From NCBI GenBank assembly GCA_001931905.2, contig MSJI02000529.1, positions 6,323 through 70,322 on the forward strand: 64,000 bases of DNA. Reading direction: 5' to 3'. Origin of the DNA: Cladosporium sp. IMV 00045. Its lineage: Eukaryota > Ascomycota > Dothideomycetes > Cladosporiales > Cladosporiaceae. Shown here piece by piece: positions 1 to 11,141 of the stretch. Under the pieces are notes generated by a model. It was given only the letters and a program-made list of their open reading frames with translations, did not search any database and was not told the origin of the DNA. Each line of letters begins with the position of its first letter. Positions within the stretch are counted from its first letter, which is position 1. A program made the position numbers and the translations under genes.

Positions 1-89
1 GTTCAACAATAAACACCACGCGCGCACGTTGCACTAACAATCGCCTTGTTTGAGCCCGACCAGCCACTAACTCCCGCCCGTTCCTTCAG

Positions 90-2800
90 AACAACCCCAA
101 TCCTCACCAGCAGGGTCTCCCTCCACCACAACAGCCCCTCCAGCATCCCCGCCAGGCAGGCCTGATCCAACAACACCGTCCAAACTCGCCTCTCCAGCCG
201 CACTCCATCCACCACTCCACCTCCCAGGCTCCCTACCTGTCGCCGCATTCGTCCACCCACAGCGTCCCGCAGCATCATTCGCCTTACGTGCCCTCGGTCC
301 CCAGCTTGCCTTCGCAGCACTCCACCGAGCCGGCCTACTTCACTGCCAATCCTAGTCCCTACAGCACAAACAGTGCCACCGGCTCCTACGCTTCATCAGG
401 TACGCCTTTTCCCTCGTGTCGTTTTTCTGTGTAACCGTTGCTTTGTTTTTTGTTGTCGTCGTTCTGTTTCTTCCTTGCCTGCATGCATATGTATGGTTTC
501 CATTCGACAGCTCTGACAAATCCGACAGAGCCCAACGCCAACGATAACATGGCCACCCAAGCGGCCATGAGCCGCCAGCAGTACCCTCCCATCTCAAGTT
601 ATCAGACGCCACAGTCCAACTCGCCAGCATCGATTCACTCGCCCCAGCACGATGCTCAGGGTCGCCCGTTGTACGCCTTTCCGCCCATGGCCCAGTCGAT
701 GTACTATGGCCAACCCTACCAGATGCCGCAAGCACCGCAGTATGCCCAGCATCCCCAGGCACCCTCGCACCACCAACCGATGACATCTGCGCCTGTCTTG
801 ATGTCTCACCAGCAGCCTCAACATCAACAATCGATGCAGCAAACTCCGCAGTCAGTCCACTCGCAGCCCAGCATGATGGACTCGAAGCCGCCACCCCAGC
901 AGTCTATTCAGCGTCCACCTTCAGTGATCCCTCCTCCTCAGGGAACGCCTCACACGCCATCGGGGTCGACGATGGCAAGCATGCCCCCCGGATCCGCTGG
1001 TTCTGGCCCAAATTCAAGCGCTGCACCAGGGCCAATCCCTGCTACCACGCCACTGGTCGTACGCCAAGACCAAAGTGGTGTGCAGTGGATCGCTTTCGAA
1101 TATTCCAGAGATCGCGTGAAGATGGAGTACACCATCCGCTGCGATGTCGAGTCTGTCAACATCGACGAACTTTCCGCGGAATTCAAGCAAGCAAACTGTG
1201 TTTATCCTCGAGCCTGCTGCCAGAAGGATCAATACAAAGGCAACCGTCTGCACTACGAAAGCGAGTGCAATGCTGTCGGTTGGGCATTGGCGCAGCTTAA
1301 TCCTAACCTCAGAGAGAAGCGTGGATTGATTCAACGCGCAGTCGACAGCTGGAGGAACAGCAACCAAGACCCGCGGCTACGCAGCCGACGAGTACGAAGG
1401 CAAGCGAAGATTCACACAAGAAAGGCGACCGGGCCGAGCGCCGTCAGTCACCCTCAAGGTCCGCCAGTGCTGCCACCACACGGTCTGCCTCATGCCGGAA
1501 GCAGGCCTCCCGTGATGGGTCCCGGAGCATCTCAAATGCACCATCATGGCGCCGGAAGCGACGCCAGTGACGACGTTAGTGGTATGTTTCATCCGATGTG
1601 ACGAATGCTGTACTTTTACTGCATGCACATAATATTTTCACCTTTCATTTTTACGAGGACACATACATAGAGGCAGGGTTACCCTCATGCTTCGAGGGTG
1701 TACATTATGGAGTTTTAAGGCTTCTGTTTACATGGAGCCCATGCAAAAAAGATTATCGCGCATACACTTCCCTGTCGCTTTTTGTTTTTAGTCGTTGTTT
1801 TGCACCTACTCCCTCCCCCTTGTCGCTTCGCTTCGTCATACCCCTGTCGAAGATCGACCGCTAACTCGATGTGTTAATATAGGCGGAAATGAATACATCG
1901 CTGGCCCTCCGAGCCAACAACCTCAGTCTCAGCACTCGAGCTCACAAGCAGACCTATCATCACCGGCCAATGTTCGCTATTCGCAACAATTCTACCCAAC
2001 CTACCCCAGCCAACCCACCGCCGGCGGCGCCCACATGCCCGCCGTCCCAGACGCAATGGACACGAGCATGCACTCCCACGCCTCCACCCTAGCAACCCCC
2101 ATCGCGGCCTCCTCCTCCGCCAAGGAGGAAGACGAGGACCAAAAGCGCCACTTGTTCGGCGACGTGCCCGAATCCAAACGGAGAAAATTCATCCTCGTCG
2201 ATGACAACCAGCGCGGAACCCGCGTGCGAGTCCGCGTCATGCTCGACCAAGTCAACATGGACGAAATGCCCGATGCCCATCTGCGCACCAACGCCGTCTA
2301 CCCGAGATCGTACTACCCGCGTCAAATGCGTTCGCCGCCCGGCTCGCCGCGCGCACGCGGGCATTGGGATGATGAAGACGACACGACCGAAGGCTCGGGC
2401 GGAGCGAAGGGAACGACGCTCGTCCCCGTCTCTCTCATGGACGGGAGTGAAACGAAGCTGCCCGTCCCCAGAATGACGAAGAGCAGGCGAGGCAAGGAAT
2501 CGGCTCTCAACGAGCTGGGCTACCGCATGAGCTGGAGTCAGGCTAGGCAGTTCAATGGTCGGACTTTGTTCTTGCAGCGATCTCGTAAGTGGATCTGTCG
2601 ATGCCTCGTGTTGAGTTACCAAGAAGGTGTTGTTGCTAACACGAAATACAGTCGACGCCTACCGCAACAAAATGCGCAGCACCATGGTCGCCGGCGGGCA
2701 GGACGTCGCTTCCATCGCGCCGCACTTCGAGACGCGCGCTGGTAAGAGGAAGTGGCTGGATAGGACGAAGCGGGATAGGAGGGGTGGTGATTCGCCTTGA
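90..2800 (+). CDS. Glutamine/proline-rich protein with two DUF8032-like domains (5' partial)
   Basis: Exons read 90-399, 511-1581, 1883-2584 and 2652-2800, all in one frame across GT-AG introns. An acceptor at 88-89 means the first exon lies before the window. The N-terminal part is rich in Gln, Pro, Ser and His, like many fungal transcriptional co-regulators. Two related domains follow. The first (about 1050-1410) has WIAFEYSRDRVKMEY, a Cys-containing ANCVYPR step and a tryptophan-rich tail. The second (about 2180-2745) has RRKFILVDD, a TNAVYPRSYYPR step and ends in a basic GKRKWLDRTKRDRR tail that could be nuclear. The repeated pattern matches the uncharacterised fungal DUF8032 family, named from memory. 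Its function is unknown; a nuclear role is inferred from composition only. The intron at 1582-1882 is long (301 bases) for this genome. Confidence 0.8.
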
Positions 2801-4066
2801 TCGCCCGAAAAATCTCAATATTTTTTGGGAACAAAGAAGAGAATTCATGAAATCGACAGCAACGTTTTTCGGCCAAGGCAATGAAGCGAAAAGGCGAGCG
2901 GGAAGCGGCGCCACACAAAACGAAAGAAACTCGCGCGCCAACGAAGACACGACCAATTTCGACAAGGGTTCTACCTACAATTGCTGCAGTGCGTGTAGCG
3001 GCAGCAGCGCAGTCCCACCTCGGCTCCTTCCAACGCTCCATCGGTACAAGGTCTTGTGGGCAGAGAAGTCGGAAGAGCAGATCGAAGCTCTCCGCGCAAC
3101 ATAAACTGCCGGCCTCGACTCCTCCAAGACCTGACGAAACACGACAGCAATTACTGGCGTGGGCGCTTGGGCGAATCTGACCGGGGTTGGAGGGTAAACG
3201 GGTCTTCTTTTCTTTTTGTTCGATGTCTGTAATTCATGGGCTTGGTCGCCCTGGATTACTGGCGGTGTATGCGAATGTGAAGACGAAAGACAAGAGGCAG
3301 ACACGAAGAGGGAGAATGAGGATATGGTGCAATGATGTTGACGATAGGGGTAGGAAAGGAAGGGAGGAGTTATTGGTGATTATTACTAGACGGGCTGGGA
3401 TGGGGATAGGATAGGTAAAGGGAAGCGGGTTTGGGCAAGGAAGGAAGGGGTAGGGTAGAGAAGAAGTAATACGCGTCTTGAGAACAGGGAAATTCTTTTA
3501 ATGGTCAAACGATATTGGATTCAAAAGGCATTCTGCCTTATCATTCCTGTTTTCTCTTACATAGGCAGGCAGGACTGCTCTGCCTCTGCCTCTGCCTCAG
3601 CTTCTCGCCCCCGCCAGCACCACCTACTCATCAATCCGTTCCCCTCAGCGACCATGAATGAATCCAAGCATTTTCGCCACTTGGAGAGATCTGTCTCCTT
3701 GCTCCCTCGTTGACAATCGCGCTTTTTCCATGTGACACGCCTGCTGTGGTGCTTGCTGTGGCAACAAAGGGCAGGCCGGGTCGGCTTAAATCCTCTCCCC
3801 TTCCACGCATGAGCGCAGTGGGGACTGAAGCGCATCTTCGTGGCCGTGAGTCCTCCTCCGTCCGTCATGTTCCTCTTCGAGGGGGAGCAAGTTTACTCTA
3901 CGCGCTGGGAAGAATCTCAACGCCGGCGCGGGCATTGGAAGATCGCTGCTCTCCCGCATTTCGCGTTCAATCCCCCCCCAAGAGACTCTTTCGAAAGAGA
4001 GAAATCTTCCCCTTCTCTCCACTCATCTCGAAACCCTCACACCGAACACACAGCCTTTCATCATCA
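2801..4066. other. Intergenic, convergent 3' flanks
   Basis: This lies between the 3' ends of the DUF8032-like gene (+) and the F-box gene (-). It holds a short CTCTGC microsatellite near 3578-3598 and otherwise only short, unsupported frames. The copy 2 counterpart, 20370-21648, aligns only in patches, so it evolves as untranslated or spacer DNA. Confidence 0.6.
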
Positions 4067-4879
4067 TCACCGCACCCCCTCTCCCACAACCCCCTCAAAG
4101 TGCCAATCGCGATCACTCCCGACGAAGCCCTCGCTCCAAACGCCCGTGCTCGCAGCGCCTTTCGTCGCCTCGAACACGAAATCTCCCATCGTGATCCCCT
4201 CCTCGCGCTGGATCGCCGGCTCGCGACTCCGCCGCCACCTGCGCACCAGATGCAGCGCCGTGCACGGCGGTTGGCTGAGGTACATGCGGCGCCAGGAGGC
4301 GGTGGGGTGGGATGTTGCTTTGCTGGCTGTGGGTGGGAGGAGGAGGTTGAGGGATTCGTCGTCTTGGGGATCGGGTGAGGAGTCGGAGTGGGGTTGGGAT
4401 TGGTTCGCACTGTTTGCTCCGCCGACTGTGGACGAGCGAGTCCGACACGCCGCCGCGGCCGGGAAGGAAATGCATACGTCCCAACTCCACACTTCGGCGC
4501 CGGGTCTGCCGACGACGAGATCCTCGCGCGACGGTGGTAGGTTGACCAGCACGGGGGACACAGTGGGGTAGACGCCTGGGAAGGCGCGGAGGAGCAGGCG
4601 ATTATTCTGAGGACGGGTGTGGGCGGACGTGGCACCTGTGGCGGGGTTGAGGTAGGTGATGGGGGAGGAAGGAAGGTGCGGGTCGGGGGCGAAGAAGAGG
4701 GCGCGTTGCAGTTTGGGCGAGGCGACGATGGTGGACTGGAAGGCTTTGGAGACGCGCTGGGCGAGGAGCAGGTCGCGTTGGGGGAGGTGGATGAGGATTT
4801 GTTCGAGGATTTCGGGGAGGTGGATGGTGCGTGTTGTTGCTGAGGTGGGGTCTATTATTGGTGGTGTTGATGGTTCCAT
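4067..4879 (-). CDS. F-box protein, copy 1
   Basis: A single-exon gene of 270 residues. An F-box-like segment lies at about residues 19-60 (IHLPEILEQILIHLPQRDLL, then a conserved VSKAFQ and LQRALFF), the pattern that binds Skp1 in SCF ubiquitin ligases. The rest has no repeat (WD40, LRR) that would name a substrate. I chose the ATG at 4879 because the open frame upstream has only a TTG, and because copy 2 starts at the equivalent ATG and has the same length of 270. The middle (about residues 150-190) is Ser/Pro-rich and varies between copies, while the F-box and C-terminus are kept. It is convergent with the DUF8032-like gene. Confidence 0.75.
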   Translation of the reverse strand: MEPSTPPIIDPTSATTRTIHLPEILEQILIHLPQRDLLLAQRVSKAFQSTIVASPKLQRALFFAPDPHLPSSPITYLNPATGATSAHTRPQNNRLLLRAFPGVYPTVSPVLVNLPPSREDLVVGRPGAEVWSWDVCISFPAAAACRTRSSTVGGANSANQSQPHSDSSPDPQDDESLNLLLPPTASKATSHPTASWRRMYLSQPPCTALHLVRRWRRSREPAIQREEGITMGDFVFEATKGAASTGVWSEGFVGSDRDWHFEGVVGEGVR

Positions 4880-5842
4880 TGTTTCTTGCTGTAGCACGTC
4901 TACTCCAGTCAAGTTTGAAGTGATCGTCTTAAGTCCAGATGAATGAAGACGAGCTCAAGCAAGCATGCAGAAAGAAATAAGGAAACAGTAAAGCCAGACG
5001 AAGAACAAAAAGCAAAACCAACATACCTGACCTACCTTATCTCATTCCCCTTCGCAAGCATTGACGACGATGACACACGTGAGCATCTCATTGTTTACCC
5101 ATCCGCTCCAGCGGAAGGTTCAGACAAAAACGCAGAAGCTACCAAACAAAGCAAGAATGAAAGGATTGCCCATGACACGCGGGCGGTCCAGGATAAGGTA
5201 GAGGAAAACAAGGTAAAAGTACGGAATGTGAAATGTGATCATCGATCGTCCTTCGGCAGAAAGGAACATGAAGCTCTGGTGGTGGATGCTGGCCGGATGA
5301 GGGCGGAGGGGGATGGGCTTGGATGGATCGTATTTTTTTTCTTTTGCATTTTGGCGTGATAAGAACCTTGATTCTCTGTGATTTTAGCAGGTCTGCTTTG
5401 ATGGTTTTTGGCACTCAGGGCTGGAACATGACGGATGCAGAAGGATGATGATGTGCAGTGCATGTGAGGAGAGGGATGTGACGTTTGGCTGGCTGAGACA
5501 GTGACAGCTGATTGAGTTTGGGCTTGCGGGGCAGCAGCTTCTCCAGCGGGGGTTGACGGATCTCCATCTGTGAGGCCACGCTCGGCCACGCCATTTCTTG
5601 CATGTCTCGCGTGAAGTTCGCATTCAGTGAGGAACGTGGCATGATCGGATGTGGTTCTTCATCTTATCGTGGCATCGCTTCAAACTCTGCTCGAAAATTC
5701 AATCAGTTTCCTTCATCTCTGTCGTCACACCTTCCAAGCTGCGTCATCCTAGTTTTGTGGTTGAGCACGCAGAAATGATGCGATTGAACGAGATAGCAGC
5801 AGTGAGGAATCAACGGCGATCATTCATTACCCCCATTCATTA
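4880..5842. other. Intergenic: F-box promoter and lipase 3' flank
   Basis: Nearly 1 kb between the F-box start (-) and the lipase stop (-). It should contain the F-box promoter and lipase terminator. No coding pattern or RNA gene is visible. The counterpart 22462-23422 is similar but carries many small indels. Confidence 0.55.
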
Positions 5843-7951
5843 TCATCGTGATCTAGAATTCGCCCTTGACCCTCTCCCCGGCGACCCCTGAGCGTCAACA
5901 ACAATCGGTCCACTGTGCCTGACACCCACCGTAGCCTCCCTCTCACCCAACGGCGTAGCAAGAACAGCAGCCCTCGTAGAACCCACCTCCTCATCCTCCT
6001 CCTCCTCCGCCGCCGAATCCGTCGAGCTCCACCACCCCTCAGGTCTCGTCGGCCGCTCGACGCCGCGTTCCGTGCGCTCCGAAAGCGCCTCGGCCGTCAG
6101 CGGCGAGCTGGGCATGGCGAGCTCATGCTCCCTCTCGCCGCTCTGTCGGTGCGTTTGCTGCGAGTCGCGCGCGCGTGGCGATAGGATCCTGCGCGTCGAC
6201 TTAGCTATCACTGTTCCTTCTTGGGAGCTCGCGTCGCTGCGGACCGACGCTGACGTGGGCGCACGTACATGACCTGTGGCGCGAGCGGTGCCGGGGGGAG
6301 GATTCCTGCCGCTTCGCGCGGGCAGAGGCGATGGGCCGACTTGTGGGGTGAGAGCGAATCGCTCCGGGGCGCTGTCCTCGTCTTCTTCGCTTTCGTCGAG
6401 GTTTTCTTCGGCTGCTGTTGCGTCTTCTACGCCCCATTCGTACGCCTCGGTGCGGCGACGCTCTTCGACGTCTTGTCTTCTGTGGCGTTCGGAGTCGGAG
6501 TAGTTGGGTGGTAGGGATCCGTTGGGACTGTTCAGGTTTGATCGTTCGAGGATGCCGCGCTCGATGCCTTTCCACCCAGATCTCTCGGGCTTGGTCTTTG
6601 ATGGTAGGGCGTAGTTCTCAAGCGCTTCTAAGACGTGAGGGAAGACGAGCTTGTCAACATCACTAGCCCATAGAAGATCCAAGTGCTCGTACTTCTGAAT
6701 GCCCTTCGCTACGGTGTGCTTAGGCAATTCTTTGAGCATGAGCTTGATATCAACAAGGCTGTCGCTGCCGCCATAGACAAGCACGATCGGCGTCTTGATA
6801 TTTCTCGTGGGGAATTTGGCGACCTTGTAGTATTTGTTCCCGTTGCTCATGGCCAGAGGCTTCGCCACCTCATCATCGAACATCTGAAACGTTCCATTTC
6901 GGATGATCTGGAACCAATGCACAACAGTCTTGACGCTGGAGAAGCTGTACAAGTGCGGGTACGCCGCGAGTTTCTGGTGCGCGGTGATGTTCTTCGTACT
7001 CCAGTTGAAGAGGAATTTGAGGCTCTTGTCAATGAAGTAAGTGAAGATGCCCGGATAGAGCAACGCTTGCCACATTGTCGCCGAGCCGAGGATAGCGCGC
7101 CGGCCAAAGGCAAGGAAGAGAACTTCAGGACTGGATTTGACGAAACTGGCGACGATGCCTGATGCGAGGCCTGGAGGAGCCATGGCGGGCGCGAGGGCGA
7201 CGAAGACGTCGACTTTGTCGTTCAGCGTTGGGTGGATGGAAAGAGTAGCGAAGGCTTGCGCGGTTCCTTGACTGAAACCAACATAGCTCAAGCTGGGTTG
7301 TTTGGTGGTCGTGAGAATGTAGTCAATGGTATCTGGGATATCATGGAAAGCGAATTGATCCATGCTGAAGTTCCAGAAAGGGATGTCGGCAGGGCTGTGA
7401 TGGAGGCTTTTCTTGCTGTACTTGTTGCCTCTGTTGTTGCCCAGCCAGACATCGAAGCCTTGCTCCACCAGCACAAACGGCAGACAGCGCTCTTGCTCCG
7501 TAAGGCAGACCCACACCTCGCTGTTCATCATGAGTCCGTGGTGCAAGTAGACGACCTTCTTCTCGACACTACCAGGGCCGGCGTTAACGCGCTGGTCCTC
7601 CTCTCCCCTGCGCCAGCCCAGCCGGTGGACGCCCAGCAGATATCCATCGCCTGTCTGTACAATGTGCTCCTCCGCGTAGTATCCGTACAGCTCGCATAGC
7701 TCCACGAAATCACTCGCTTGGGCGATGGGGCTCGAGACCGACTTCTTCTTGTTACGACTCCGTCGTGAGTGTGGCGATGAGAGGCTGTTGAACGCATTTC
7801 GCGAAATGCGGTAAAGAAGGCGCACGATCGGACCGGGTAGTAGGAGTGTTACCGTCCGGGCTATAACTTCCAGTATGAGGAACGCGAAAGAGGCGATGAG
7901 GGCCAGGTACTCGGACAGAAAGAGTCGGCCAATGAAGGGGACTCGCGGCAT
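5843..7951 (-). CDS. Membrane-anchored acid/sterol-ester-type lipase, copy 1
   Basis: The 702-residue product belongs to the alpha/beta-hydrolase lipases related to yeast Tgl1/Yeh1/Yeh2 (steryl ester hydrolases). A hydrophobic stretch at about residues 9-48 should anchor it in the ER or lipid-droplet membrane. The lipase-associated segment (GYYAEEHIVQTGDGYLLGVHR) is at about 89-110, the oxyanion HHGL at 137-140, the nucleophile serine in GFSQG near 227, the acid in GGSDSLVD near 397 and the histidine in YEHLDLLW near 423. A long, acidic and Ser/Arg-rich C-terminal tail (about 455-702) is poorly conserved in general yet 95% shared with copy 2. I chose the ATG at 7951; the longer frame starts with a non-ATG codon. 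Exact substrate is inferred from family membership. Confidence 0.85.
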   Translation of the reverse strand: MPRVPFIGRLFLSEYLALIASFAFLILEVIARTVTLLLPGPIVRLLYRISRNAFNSLSSPHSRRSRNKKKSVSSPIAQASDFVELCELYGYYAEEHIVQTGDGYLLGVHRLGWRRGEEDQRVNAGPGSVEKKVVYLHHGLMMNSEVWVCLTEQERCLPFVLVEQGFDVWLGNNRGNKYSKKSLHHSPADIPFWNFSMDQFAFHDIPDTIDYILTTTKQPSLSYVGFSQGTAQAFATLSIHPTLNDKVDVFVALAPAMAPPGLASGIVASFVKSSPEVLFLAFGRRAILGSATMWQALLYPGIFTYFIDKSLKFLFNWSTKNITAHQKLAAYPHLYSFSSVKTVVHWFQIIRNGTFQMFDDEVAKPLAMSNGNKYYKVAKFPTRNIKTPIVLVYGGSDSLVDIKLMLKELPKHTVAKGIQKYEHLDLLWASDVDKLVFPHVLEALENYALPSKTKPERSGWKGIERGILERSNLNSPNGSLPPNYSDSERHRRQDVEERRRTEAYEWGVEDATAAEENLDESEEDEDSAPERFALTPQVGPSPLPARSGRNPPPGTARATGHVRAPTSASVRSDASSQEGTVIAKSTRRILSPRARDSQQTHRQSGEREHELAMPSSPLTAEALSERTERGVERPTRPEGWWSSTDSAAEEEEDEEVGSTRAAVLATPLGEREATVGVRHSGPIVVDAQGSPGRGSRANSRSR

Positions 7952-8403
7952 GGCGAAGGGCGTACGAATGTTCGAATGGTAGGTGCGCAATAGATTAACA
8001 ATACATTAGGTGTATGGAGTTCAGATCATCATTCGAAAAACAAAGTACATGTACGTGTAGGAGTTCGGTTGTCGGTGAGATGCACGTATGTGCATGGCTG
8101 GGGGAAGAGGGAGATTGGCAGTTCAAGCATGACGATGGCTGCATTATTGTCCGCTCGAGCATGTGATAGTGGCCCGGGCTTCTTTCAATCCACCCAATTG
8201 GTTCTAGTTCAGAGGTAAACCAGCCGATGCCTTGCAAGCCGCATTTGATGGTCCATTTCATTGATGCGTTCAATCAAACATCGCGATTCGTTTATACAGC
8301 CTCGGACGCCTGCCACGCTCGGTATCGCATTACCGTCTGAGCTTCTAAACAAAAACAAGACGATTACGAAAGCTTGCACGCGCGCAAGCCTCCCCGGCGC
8401 AAA
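7952..8403. promoter_or_regulatory. Divergent promoter region, lipase / PET191 (copy 1)
   Basis: About 450 bases separate the divergent starts of the lipase (-) and PET191 (+), so both promoters must lie here. No named site is evident. The copy 2 equivalent is 25550-25992. Confidence 0.5.
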
Positions 8404-8846
8404 ATGCCGTCCTCATGCAAAGACATCCGTACGTCCCTCAGCGCACGCACACAACACCCACCGAACCCCTCCTCCTCTGACCAAGAACCCCCACAGGCGC
8501 CGCCCTGGCAACCTGCCTCCAAGAATCCGACTGCGTGATGGTACATCGTAACACGCCCGCCGACTGCCTGCGCCCGCCTCTCAAAGACACTCTCCCCACG
8601 CAATGCCTGCAACTGATCCGCGGCTACGGCGAATGCAAGCGAGGGCTCGTCGACATGCGCAAGCGCTTCAGAGGAAACAAGCCTATTTCTACTAGCAAAG
8701 AGTTGGAGGGCGAGTCCGGTGGGCAGCTTTATGCTGGTAAGAGCGCGTATGAGGGGACGGGGCCGAAGGGCAGCGATGGCAGGGAGGATGCGGAGTTTGA
8801 GAAGTATGTGAGGAATGACGGTATTGAGGATGTTAGGAAGAAGTAG
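8404..8846 (+). CDS. PET191: PET191-like cytochrome c oxidase assembly protein, copy 1
   Basis: Two exons, 8404-8428 and 8497-8846, give 124 residues. The N-terminus MPSSCKDIR is followed after the intron by cysteines at 15, 21 and 32, the block TPADCLRPPLKDTLPTQC, and GYGECKRGLVDMRKRFRGN, which is diagnostic for Pet191/COA5, a twin-Cys mitochondrial intermembrane-space factor needed for assembly of complex IV. The very short first exon was missed by simple frame reading; both copies have the same donor and acceptor. The C-terminal 50 residues are charged and contain a YAGKSAYEGTGP segment. It is divergent from the lipase and convergent with the dehydrogenase gene. Confidence 0.93.
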
Positions 8847-9545
8847 GCGTGATGATGGCAGAAGGGTTTGCGAATGTATTAGTCAGGAGGGGGGTTTCTT
8901 TTCAAAAAGTGGCATTGGGTGGCGTTTATGGATTTATACAAGGATCATCGCATCTCAGAGTGGGGAGATACCACATTGTACAGATATGTACGGGCAATGT
9001 ATGATACAGGTCATTGAACATTTAACCTTGCGGCTTCGTCTCATCTCAGTAGCCTTGTTGGCTCGCGAGACGGGACGAAATGGGTGAATATTGAAGAGCC
9101 TAGGACTCACGAGGTCTTTCATGCAATAGGCGAGGTCAGATTCGGTGTGAATCCATGGGCTTGATGGTCCAGAAGTCCAAACAAACAATCGTTCTATGTA
9201 TCTACGACAGCATTGACGCCAGCAGCTTGCCCAAAACGACACTTACATCTCTGGATTTGAGGCTCTGCGCTCGACACCGTATCTGCTAAGCCTTTCATCG
9301 TGAACAGCATACCGACATCGTCTTTCACATTTATCACTTCGCCATTGAGAGTGGCAATTGCCTGCTTGTGGCAATATTCTGGCTCCGCTAACAACTTTCA
9401 TACAACAAAGCTGGCAACAACGTCGAATCATATCTTCATTTTCATATCAAGCTCGATACAACGTCACCACGCAGCCAAGATGATTGACATCTAACCAACT
9501 TTTTCATCCTAGCAACATGAACTAATCTCCTTTACCACGCTCGAC
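8847..9545. other. Conserved convergent spacer (copy 1)
   Basis: The spacer lies between the 3' ends of PET191 (+) and the dehydrogenase (-). Part of it (about 9097-9385) differs from copy 2 at only about 15 of 288 positions, as little as coding DNA. No frame has a convincing start or is kept open in both copies. Copy 2 equivalent: 26437-27139. Confidence 0.55.
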
Positions 9546-10349
9546 CTAATGGCCCTGCGACTTCATAGCCTGGACCATCTTCTGGAAAGTCTTCTGGCGC
9601 TCCTGCTCCCACCCATCGAAGCCCATGAAACTCTTCACGGCCTGAACAGGCACCTGCTCATTGCTCTCGGAGCAAAGACCGGCAAAAGCCTCCTCGGTGA
9701 ACTCGTCTAGCGGCATGCCGACTTCCTTGCCCTTGTCACCCATCTCCGCATCGTGCAGCTCAGTCTGCACAGCCGGCGGGTAGAGCTCGATGATCTTGAC
9801 ATTGCTACCTGCGTCTTGCAGCTGCTGCCGCATGGCCAGGATCATGTGGTGCATTGCGGCTTTCGTCGCGCAGTAGTTCGGACAGTGAAGGATCGGGATC
9901 AAAGCCAGACCTGACGTGGTGTAGATGATGGAGGTCTCCTGCGGCGCTTTCTTCTGAAGATACGGCAGGAAGGCTTTGGTCAAATGCATATTGGCGGTGT
10001 AATTGGTGTCCATCTCCAAGTCCATCTTGTCGAGGTCCACGGTCTCGGGTTTCGCCCAGTTCACGGCTCTCTGCAGGCCGGAGTTCATCCAGATGCAATC
10101 CAGGTCTGGGTGCTTGGAGAACATGTCGGCGGCGAAACCGGGGATTGCTTTGTGGTCAGTGATGTCGAAGACTGCGGAGTCGACGGTGCCTTTTGAACCG
10201 TATTGTTGGACGAACTTGTCGAGATTCTCTTTTCTGCGGCCGCTGACGATTACACTCGTGCCTGTTTCGACCAATTTGGCGGCGAGGGCCCAGCCGATTC
10301 CTGAGGTGGCGCCCAGAACCAGGACTTTCTTGTATTGCAGCGAAGGCAT
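9546..10349 (-). CDS. Short-chain dehydrogenase/reductase, copy 1
   Basis: A single-exon 267-residue classical SDR. The cofactor loop GATSGIG is at 13-19, followed by SGRR near 36-39, which favours NADP(H). An NSG variant of the NAG motif is near 89-91. The catalytic serine is in TTSGLAL (Ser146) and the YCATK signature gives Tyr159 and Lys163. It resembles the DltE/YdfG-like cytosolic oxidoreductases; the substrate cannot be named. A start ATG with no upstream alternative is present in both copies, and the two proteins differ at only about five residues. It is divergent from the MFS transporter gene. Confidence 0.88.
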   Translation of the reverse strand: MPSLQYKKVLVLGATSGIGWALAAKLVETGTSVIVSGRRKENLDKFVQQYGSKGTVDSAVFDITDHKAIPGFAADMFSKHPDLDCIWMNSGLQRAVNWAKPETVDLDKMDLEMDTNYTANMHLTKAFLPYLQKKAPQETSIIYTTSGLALIPILHCPNYCATKAAMHHMILAMRQQLQDAGSNVKIIELYPPAVQTELHDAEMGDKGKEVGMPLDEFTEEAFAGLCSESNEQVPVQAVKSFMGFDGWEQERQKTFQKMVQAMKSQGH

Positions 10350-11141
10350 TATGCTTGATGAGTTAGATGAAGAGGTGAATGTTGAGTCTTAGATTGGACG
10401 AAATGATCAATGCTGTTTCTCACAGTCTAATGGGATGGGAAACCAGGACGACGTGTGAGATAGATGCACTCAATACTTTCGAGAGCTCTAGCTGTCGACC
10501 GACCAGTGAGTGCTATTCACGATACATACATCATGATGTAATCGCTGGAAAGAGCGGCAACGGCTTACCGATACCTTCATTTAGAGACATGCCGTCTGTG
10601 TGTACCAGGGAACAAGGTAATCAGCTTGAGGTTGCCGGCCCAACAGCCTTCAGTCGACGGCAAATCATACACTTGTTCACCGGCAGTGCCTTCACCTGAG
10701 TTCTATCCCGTACCGGCAAAGCAAACTGCGCGTAAGGCACGAAGGAAGAAGTGTTTAATAGTCTCATGGCTAAGCTTCGTATCGACAAAAGTCTCCACTG
10801 CTACACAAATAGATGCCCCCGCAGATATATGCTTTATTAAACCTGGCGAAACTATGTCGGGAGTGGACAGCAAAAACTCTGTCTTGAAAACTAGATTTCA
10901 TCGACATACTTGATGCAGCTCACTGTGGATAAGACATTTGCCGATCGTCCTCAATGTCTCTGACTCCGATAACGGTTTTTCTCTCACTCGGCCCTACTAT
11001 CTCGATGTCGCAATATTAATATCGTACGGGTCTGCCCCCCATGGGTTAGGGGGCGATCACTCCACCAGCAGCGAAAGCGATCGTCTCGACGGTCAAGCTG
11101 CATTGGCAGCATTACAGACGACCTTATACATCAATACAATA
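10350..11141. promoter_or_regulatory. Divergent promoter region, SDR / MFS transporter (copy 1)
   Basis: About 790 bases between divergent starts. The 150 bases just before the transporter ATG (about 10930-11060) are almost unchanged in copy 2 (28527-28660), stronger conservation than the rest of the spacer, which suggests a leader or promoter core. No specific operator recognised. Confidence 0.5.

Noticed and set aside
8955..9394. Minus-strand frames between PET191 and the dehydrogenase as a gene
   Set aside because: Splicing that works in copy 2 hits a stop in copy 1, there is no good start, and most differences would change residues. Kept only as a conserved spacer.
10938..11141. Longer N-terminus for the MFS transporter
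   Set aside because: In copy 2 the upstream bases are in another frame, so the extension is not conserved; the shared ATG at 11142/28741 is preferred.
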